33,168 bases of DNA from Candidatus Nitrosopumilus sp. (GTDB lineage: Archaea; Thermoproteota; Nitrososphaeria; Nitrososphaerales; Nitrosopumilaceae): positions 1 to 33,168 of the forward strand of contig REGH01000009.1 of the NCBI GenBank assembly GCA_003702495.1, in the 5' to 3' direction. A model generated the notes under the pieces. The model saw only the letters and a program-made list of their open reading frames with translations, was not told where the DNA came from and made no database searches. Positions 27,488 through 33,168 of this stretch are shown piece by piece. The first letter of the stretch is position 1. Each line of letters begins with the position of its first letter. A program made the position numbers and the translations under genes.

Positions 27488-27799
27488 TTAGAAATCTTTT
27501 GGAATATGTCCGTTTTCCTTTAACCATTCAACTTGAGGAAGTGTAAATCTCCAAACGATGTCGCCTTTCTCAGCTTCATTAAAGTCCCAAGGTGCAATAA
27601 TTACAATATCATTATCTCGGATCCAAACTCTTCTCTTGAGTTTTCCTCTAATTCTACCTCGTCTTGTAACATTGTCAGTACATTTGATTAAGACATTCTC
27701 ACCACCAAGCATTTTGAGAACTCTACCAAACAGTTCACCTTCTTCAGGAAGACGAATCTCTTTTAGTGCACTCTCACTTTTTACTTGGCGCTTACCCAT
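27488..27799 (-). CDS. Translation initiation factor 1A
   Basis: ALKEIRLPEEGELFGRVLKMLGGENVLIKCTDNVTRRGRIRGKLKRRVWIRDNDIVIIAPW. Confidence 0.95.
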   Translation of the reverse strand: MGKRQVKSESALKEIRLPEEGELFGRVLKMLGGENVLIKCTDNVTRRGRIRGKLKRRVWIRDNDIVIIAPWDFNEAEKGDIVWRFTLPQVEWLKENGHIPKDF

Positions 27800-27884
27800 A
27801 AAAGTAATTTACATAATGAGCATATAACTGGTAGGTTTTTGATTTTCATAATGAGTTTTATTCGTTGAAAAATAGAAAGAATTT

Positions 27885-28448
27885 GTGGAATTCAGGTGTA
27901 TTGATGAGTGCTCTCAATGTTGTATTGAAAGAGAATATTATCCAAGTAAAGAATTTGGAAAGATTGGAGTTTTGATATTACCTGATGAAAAAGAAAGAAT
28001 AGAAAAATTAGCAAAGGAAAACAATCTAGATATCAAAATTTTGCCAAGAATCGGAGTCTCAAATAATAGAGATACCAGTCCAACAAAAATTTTAGCATAT
28101 CAAATGATGGGAATTGAAAAAAACGGAAATACTTGTCCATTTCTCGATACAGAAAGTGGAAACAAATCACCCCATAATGGATTTCCATGTAAAATTTACA
28201 AGGATAGACCTCTTGCATGCAAAACATATCCACTAATTGAATCAGAACCAATTACACTTGATGAGAAATGCAAGTTTTGTAAAGAACATAAAACAGCAGA
28301 TGAGAATCTAAATTCTGAAACAGAGTCTTTATTGAAAATTAAAGAAAAGATGAATACAGAGTTGCCATTTATCTGGAGATTTGCAACTGGAGTGGGTGAA
28401 GAACAACATAAAGACTTGTTTGAGTCAGGTTGGGTATTAGAGGAATAG
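27885..28448 (+). CDS. YkgJ-type cysteine cluster protein
   Basis: CIDECSQCC, CPFLD, FPCKIYKDRPLACKTYPL. Confidence 0.85.
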   Translation: MEFRCIDECSQCCIEREYYPSKEFGKIGVLILPDEKERIEKLAKENNLDIKILPRIGVSNNRDTSPTKILAYQMMGIEKNGNTCPFLDTESGNKSPHNGFPCKIYKDRPLACKTYPLIESEPITLDEKCKFCKEHKTADENLNSETESLLKIKEKMNTELPFIWRFATGVGEEQHKDLFESGWVLEE

Positions 28449-28513
28449 TCAATTTCATAGCATAGGCACAAAATTAAACAAAAATTCAAAAGGCGTTAGG
28501 ATTCATAACTAGT

Positions 28514-29014
28514 ATGAGTGAAGATGCTTGGTCCAATCTAGACAAAGTAGATCAGAAGATTATTGAAATTCTAAATAAAAATGCAAGGACACCATCAAAG
28601 GAAATTGCTGCAGAATTAGAGAAATCAGGACATGATGTTTCGGATAGAACAATTAGAAAAAGAATAGAACGTTTAGAAAAAAGTGGAATCATTAAAGGAT
28701 ACAAAGCAGTTCTAACAGATGTTTCTGGAATTAACAAATATCAATCAGTAATGATGAAACTAAAACCATCAAAATCACTTGAAACAGTTAGAGATTCCAT
28801 TACAGATTTTGTGAAAAAATTAAACAATTACGTTCTTGTTGCTAACATGGAAGGGGAATGGAACATGCAGGTTATTGTTCAAATCGAAGCTGAAAAAGAT
28901 AACACATCAGAGAAAATTGTAGAAAAATTCTCTGAAGAATTAATTGATTATAGAATAAATGAAATAGACATTAGAGATGTAAACATTCTCAATATGTCAT
29001 TACTTTTATTGTAA
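28514..29014 (+). CDS. Lrp/AsnC-family transcriptional regulator
   Basis: LDKVDQKIIEILNKNARTPSKEIAAEL...DRTIRKRIERLEKSGIIKGYKA HTH. Confidence 0.9.
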   Translation: MSEDAWSNLDKVDQKIIEILNKNARTPSKEIAAELEKSGHDVSDRTIRKRIERLEKSGIIKGYKAVLTDVSGINKYQSVMMKLKPSKSLETVRDSITDFVKKLNNYVLVANMEGEWNMQVIVQIEAEKDNTSEKIVEKFSEELIDYRINEIDIRDVNILNMSLLLL

Positions 29015-29755
29015 TAGAGAATACTCTGCCTCTGCTACATCAAGTGCTTTTTTGACTTCATCAAGTGTAAAGGGTTTCTGAATAAACGCAGATACACCGG
29101 AGCTTAGTGTTTTGTTTACACGCTCAGTTGTTTTCTCATCAGCAGTGATAACAACAATCTGCAAATCTAATTTTTCTTTAAGTAATTTTGCTGCAACAGC
29201 ATCACCTTCAAGATCAGGCAATCCCATATCTAAAAGAACAATAGGATGTTTTCCTTCAGAGAATAAATTCTTACATCCTTTAATACCATTTTTACCATTT
29301 TCATAAACATGAATCTCAGAATATCCTAATTTCTCAACATATGTTTGCAACTTTAAGGCAATCGCTTTACTGTCATCTACAATTACAATTGGTCTTGTGA
29401 CTTGAATTGGTGTAGAAAACATTGTCTTTGCTTGTTGATAAGTATCTCTTGCTAAATCGAATTCCCCTAAACTCAAAAAACATTTTGATGCGCAAAGTAA
29501 TGCACCTTTTAGATTTTCAGAGTCTTTTAAAGTAGAATATTTTAAAAACAAATTACCAGCTTCTCTAATTTCATTTTCAGATTCTTTTCCATGTTGTTTT
29601 TTACATTCAGCAGCAAGTAAATACAATAGTGCTGATTTCACAGGATCGGATTTTTTTACAGATTCTGCCTGAGTAGTAAATAAGCTATGAGCAGTAATGA
29701 ATTGTTTATTTTTTAAATGTGCAAGTGCAACTTCACTGCCTGTTTTAATATCCAA
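29006..29755 (-). CDS. Response regulator with N-terminal TPR-like domain and C-terminal receiver domain
   Basis: REC motifs IVIVDDSK, VLLDMGLPD, VITADE, IQKPF; helical TPR-like repeats before it; no output HTH. Confidence 0.88.
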   Translation of the reverse strand: MDIKTGSEVALAHLKNKQFITAHSLFTTQAESVKKSDPVKSALLYLLAAECKKQHGKESENEIREAGNLFLKYSTLKDSENLKGALLCASKCFLSLGEFDLARDTYQQAKTMFSTPIQVTRPIVIVDDSKAIALKLQTYVEKLGYSEIHVYENGKNGIKGCKNLFSEGKHPIVLLDMGLPDLEGDAVAAKLLKEKLDLQIVVITADEKTTERVNKTLSSGVSAFIQKPFTLDEVKKALDVAEAEYSLLQ

Positions 29756-29800
29756 TATTCATCATATGGTTTTTTGATTTAATAACATTTACAATATTGA

Positions 29801-30853
29801 TTATGGGTTAATAACAGCACGTCCCAGAATTTTACGTGCTTTAAGATCCTCTAATGCAGTATTTGCTTCATCAAGAGAATATCTTTTTGAGATGACTGGG
29901 TTTATGGTTCCTTTTCTAGCAAGTGCAAGAAGTTCAACCATGTCATTGTAATTTCCAGTGTATGCACCTTGAATGGTAATTGATTTGAGAGGGATTGTTA
30001 CAAGAGACAACTCCAAAGAGCCACCAAATAATCCAACTAGAACAAGATTCCCTCTTTTCCTCAATACTGCTAAACCAGTTTTTACAGTTGGAGGAGCATT
30101 TACAAAGTCAACTACACTGTCTGCGCCCTTATCATTACATATGGACATAATTTTTTGAACAGTATCAGAGTCTTTAGAATTCACGGTAAAGTGAGCGCCC
30201 ATTTCTTTTGCAGTTTCTAATTTTGCATCATCCAAATCAACACAAATAATTTTTGCGTTAGTAATTTCACTTGCAATTTGTACACCCATTAGTCCTAATC
30301 CACCAGCACCGACAATTACAATAAACTCTGGAGAGTTTTGATTTGCTTTTTTGATAGCAGTGTATGCAGTTAATCCAGAACATGCAAGTGAGGTTGCAGA
30401 ATCAGGATCAACACCATCAAGTTTTGCCAAATATTTAGAATTAGGAACTAAAACATAATCAGCATAGCCACCATTTTGAAATAGACCCATAGATTTTGGT
30501 GCATCACATAGATTTTCATTTCCGACTTTACATGCGGGGCATTCGCCACAACCCATCCAAGGAAATACTAGAACATCGTCACCTACGGAAACATTTGAGA
30601 CATGTTCTCCAACTTGTTCAATAGTTCCAACAATTTCATGACCAGGAGTTACAGGATATTTCACTCCACGATCAGTAACTTTCAAAAATTGGCCGTCTCC
30701 AAGGTCGTAGCCACCCTCCCACAGATGCAAATCACTATGGCATACACCTTCAGATTTTACCTTAAGTAAAACCTGCGTTCCAGAAGGTTTTGGGTTTTCA
30801 GATTCAGAAATCGTTAAAGGCTCGTTAGGACCTGGAATTTTGGCGGATTTCAT
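29801..30853 (-). CDS. Zinc-dependent alcohol dehydrogenase
   Basis: CHSDLHLWEG, GHEIVGTIEQVG, CGECPACKVGNENLC, GAGGLGLMGVQIA. Start trimmed to MKSAKIPGPNE. Confidence 0.93.
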   Translation of the reverse strand: MKSAKIPGPNEPLTISESENPKPSGTQVLLKVKSEGVCHSDLHLWEGGYDLGDGQFLKVTDRGVKYPVTPGHEIVGTIEQVGEHVSNVSVGDDVLVFPWMGCGECPACKVGNENLCDAPKSMGLFQNGGYADYVLVPNSKYLAKLDGVDPDSATSLACSGLTAYTAIKKANQNSPEFIVIVGAGGLGLMGVQIASEITNAKIICVDLDDAKLETAKEMGAHFTVNSKDSDTVQKIMSICNDKGADSVVDFVNAPPTVKTGLAVLRKRGNLVLVGLFGGSLELSLVTIPLKSITIQGAYTGNYNDMVELLALARKGTINPVISKRYSLDEANTALEDLKARKILGRAVINP

Positions 30854-30947
30854 AAATTTGCTTTTGGTACTAACAATATAAGAGTTGACTGGATATGAGA
30901 AAAAAATAGAGCCCTTAGATATTATTGAATAGGAAGAAAATATTTGT

Positions 30948-31625
30948 GTGAGTGAATCATCTACACCTAACAGCATTTCTCAAGAACCAGTAAACATTCT
31001 ATTTAGTCCACAATCAGTTGTCAAAAAAGATGTCTGGGAGATTGATCTAATCCAAATTTTGAATTTATTGATAAAAATTCTTGAAAAATCAGGTAAGAAA
31101 GACCTCAAAGTAGCAGGAATGGCAGCATTATCATCATCATTGATTTACAGAATGAAAGTCGAAAGTATCTTTGCACTACAACGAGCAGCAATGGAGAAAA
31201 AACCAATGCATCAAAGAACAGATGTAGATATTGATCTAATCGACATGCCATACAGACATGAATCTACATATCCAGTGTCATTAGACGATTTACTGGGATT
31301 ACTTCAGAATCTAATTGGAACAATTGCAAATCCACAATCAAGAAGAAACAGACAAGTTGAGATAGAACCAATTGAGGCACCAGACTTTCAAGAATACTTT
31401 ATTTCACTTGAAAGTATAATTGGAAAATATGAAGACTTGGTAATGAAAAAGATTGCCAATACAGGGTATGGATTGCTTCAGAACATAATTGCAGAGTTAG
31501 ATCCGGTAGACTCCATTAGATGTTTCTTTGCAATACTATTTTTGGCAAGGGATCAGAAAGTGGATTTAGAGCAGGTTGAAGAGGATATCAAAATTATACT
31601 AATAAAAGAAGAATTAACAAACTGA
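30948..31625 (+). CDS. scpA: Segregation and condensation protein A (ScpA-like kleisin)
   Basis: Helical ScpA-like sequence with C-terminal FFAILFLARDQKVDLEQ, followed by scpB. Confidence 0.8.
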   Translation: MSESSTPNSISQEPVNILFSPQSVVKKDVWEIDLIQILNLLIKILEKSGKKDLKVAGMAALSSSLIYRMKVESIFALQRAAMEKKPMHQRTDVDIDLIDMPYRHESTYPVSLDDLLGLLQNLIGTIANPQSRRNRQVEIEPIEAPDFQEYFISLESIIGKYEDLVMKKIANTGYGLLQNIIAELDPVDSIRCFFAILFLARDQKVDLEQVEEDIKIILIKEELTN

Positions 31626-31679
31626 TCAAAAATGGAGAAAGGATTTCTTTAACTATATTTTAGAGGAATGAATGATTAA

Positions 31680-32258
31680 TTGGCTAAAATTGAGAACATA
31701 GACGAAGCAACAGCAAGAGTTGAAGCCGCACTATACTCAGCAGGTAGACCGTTGAGAATAGAAGACATAATCAGAGCCTCAGGCACAGAATCAAGAACAA
31801 AGACAACAGACATTCTTCAAAATATCATGAAAAAGACCAAGTCTGCATTCAAAGCACTTGAAGTAGTCATACTACCAGACGGTTCCTACGTCATGCAACT
31901 CAAACCAGAATATAGTGCTACAGTTAAGAGATATGCTTCAAAACCAGTTCTTCCAAATGCTACTCTCAAAACATTATCATACATTGCATATCAACAACCA
32001 ATATCATCAAAACAACTTGTAGAAGTAAGAGGATCAGGAGTTTATGCACATTTGAAAGAACTAAGACAATTAGATTACATTACTCATCAAAATGTTGGAA
32101 GAATTAAAATTTACACCACAACAGAAAAATTCCAAAAATATTTTGGAATCCAGGGGGATGTAGAAGATCTAAAACAAAGATTGTTCTCAAAAGTAAGAAA
32201 AACAGCAAGTGCAAGACAGACAACTCCTGCACCCCAAATCGTAACAGAAGTAAACTAA
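31680..32258 (+). CDS. scpB: Segregation and condensation protein B
   Basis: ARVEAALYSAGRPLRIEDI, LSYIAYQQPISSKQLVEVRGSGVYAHLKEL; TTG start. Confidence 0.9.
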   Translation: MAKIENIDEATARVEAALYSAGRPLRIEDIIRASGTESRTKTTDILQNIMKKTKSAFKALEVVILPDGSYVMQLKPEYSATVKRYASKPVLPNATLKTLSYIAYQQPISSKQLVEVRGSGVYAHLKELRQLDYITHQNVGRIKIYTTTEKFQKYFGIQGDVEDLKQRLFSKVRKTASARQTTPAPQIVTEVN

Positions 32259-32296
32259 GTCAATTTTTTACTTCAAGCCTAATTTTTTGCGTTTTG

Positions 32297-32303
32297 TATA
32301 AAT
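32297..32303 (+). promoter_or_regulatory. Putative TATA box (tataaat) for S8e-SRP19
   Basis: 24-30 nt upstream of the S8e GTG start at 32327. Confidence 0.45.
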
Positions 32304-32326
32304 TAGAGTAATTTGGACAAGTTTTC

Positions 32327-32710
32327 GTGAGAAAATCAGTAGAAAATTTAGCAACCAGTAAAACAACTGGAGGAAGAAGACATCCACTTAGAATTAGACG
32401 AAAGTATGAAACTGATAGATATCCAAATGAAGCTGTAACAGGAGCACAAGTTACAGTTACAAGAACAGTTCGTGGAAAGAATAGAAAAACAGCTGTTAAA
32501 ACAATTGATTTTGTTAATCTTGCAACAGGAGATGCAAAAGTAAAGAAAACAAAAATTCTCAAAGTGTTAGACAATGCTACAAATAATGATTACAAAAGAC
32601 GTGGCATCATTACAAAAGGTGCAATACTAGAAACACAAGATGGTAAATGCAAAGTAGTTTCTAAACCAGGACAAAACGGAATCGTTAACGCAATTTTAGT
32701 AAAGGAATAA
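32327..32710 (+). CDS. rps8e: Ribosomal protein S8e
   Basis: TGGRRHPLRIRRKYE, KRRGIITKGAILET. Confidence 0.95.
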   Translation: MRKSVENLATSKTTGGRRHPLRIRRKYETDRYPNEAVTGAQVTVTRTVRGKNRKTAVKTIDFVNLATGDAKVKKTKILKVLDNATNNDYKRRGIITKGAILETQDGKCKVVSKPGQNGIVNAILVKE

Positions 32711-32711
32711 A

Positions 32712-33011
32712 ATGAAAGATTACGAACACATCGTAATCTGGTTGGATTATTTCAACAAGAATTTAAAAAAATCAAAAGGTAGAAGATTAGGATTAGAGAA
32801 ATGTGTGTTTGATCCTTCATTAAAAGAACTGACAGAAGCTGCAAAAGATGCAGGATTTGAAATTACAGAATCAGATGACAAAGTAAGATTTCCAAAAAGA
32901 CCATTTGTCAGGTCAGGGTATGTTGTTTTACCAAAAGGATCCTCCAAGACAAAAATTCTTAACAAAATTTCCGAGAAACTTGTTGCAAAAAGGTCCAAAC
33001 AATCAAAATAA
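32712..33011 (+). CDS. srp19: Signal recognition particle 19 kDa protein
   Basis: HIVIWLDYFNKNLKKSKGRRLGLEKCVFDPSLKELTEAAKDAGFE. Confidence 0.93.
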   Translation: MKDYEHIVIWLDYFNKNLKKSKGRRLGLEKCVFDPSLKELTEAAKDAGFEITESDDKVRFPKRPFVRSGYVVLPKGSSKTKILNKISEKLVAKRSKQSK

Positions 33012-33085
33012 AATCAAATCTAGCTCTTAGCTAAAGTAAAGTTGACAGAAGTCTATGATAAGAATATCATGATTAGTGTTTTTAA

Positions 33086-33168
33086 TTGCAGGAGGTAGGC
33101 GAAATAATGCACCTAGCCGGTAGTGGTAGGGTAATCATTCAACTATCTAACAAATTGGTTGAAGGACA
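33086..33168 (+). CDS. Gar1-like H/ACA RNP protein, N-terminal fragment (runs off the window)
   Basis: From TTG 33086: (M)QEVGEIMHLAGSGRVIIQLSNKLVEG..., resembling the Gar1 beta-barrel start; in-frame TAA immediately upstream. Confidence 0.65.
   Translation, partial: MQEVGEIMHLAGSGRVIIQLSNKLVEG

Noticed and set aside
30854-30976. N-terminal extension of the alcohol dehydrogenase ORF
   Set aside because: Extension overlaps the divergent scpA start and lacks family similarity; MKSAKIPG at 30853 is the natural start.
1-33168. Search for a defence system, prophage or mobile element
   Set aside because: All sizeable genes read as housekeeping or small unknowns; no recombinase, nuclease-helicase cluster or attachment-site pattern. 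The tRNA-Tyr gene shows no flanking integrase or obvious duplicated 3' end.

Overview
This AT-rich window has the gene content of an ammonia-oxidising archaeon (Thaumarchaeota/Nitrososphaerota, Nitrosopumilus-like). That placement is inferred from gene content, not from a search. It is mostly compact core genome with no CRISPR array, transposase, integrase or phage module visible. Main blocks: (1) convergent UbiD-family decarboxylase and MqnC-like radical SAM genes (menaquinone/futalosine chemistry); (2) a near-complete aromatic amino acid operon of the archaeal ADTH/DHQ-synthase-II type, from ADTH synthase through aroB', aroD, aroE, GHMP shikimate kinase, aroA, aroC, a chorismate mutase-aminotransferase fusion and tyrA; (3) thiamine genes thiC and thiD-thiN; (4) a sugar nucleotidyltransferase, a GNA1-like GNAT and a GalT-like protein; (5) apgM, S24e/S27ae, Pus10, SRP54, Dph6-like, aIF5A, aIF1A, an intron-containing tRNA-Tyr, a cold-shock protein, an Lrp/AsnC regulator, a TPR-like/REC response regulator, ScpA/ScpB, S8e, SRP19 and the start of a Gar1-like gene. 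The strongest unexplained signal is a GC-rich, strongly self-complementary ~85 nt island (about 8925-9009) in an otherwise very AT-rich gap inside the aro operon, a candidate structured ncRNA. Also notable are two 32-aa microprotein ORFs missing from the ORF track, five convergent gene pairs whose coding ends overlap, and several leaderless-type promoters that refine start codons. I did not find convincing evidence of a large novel system.
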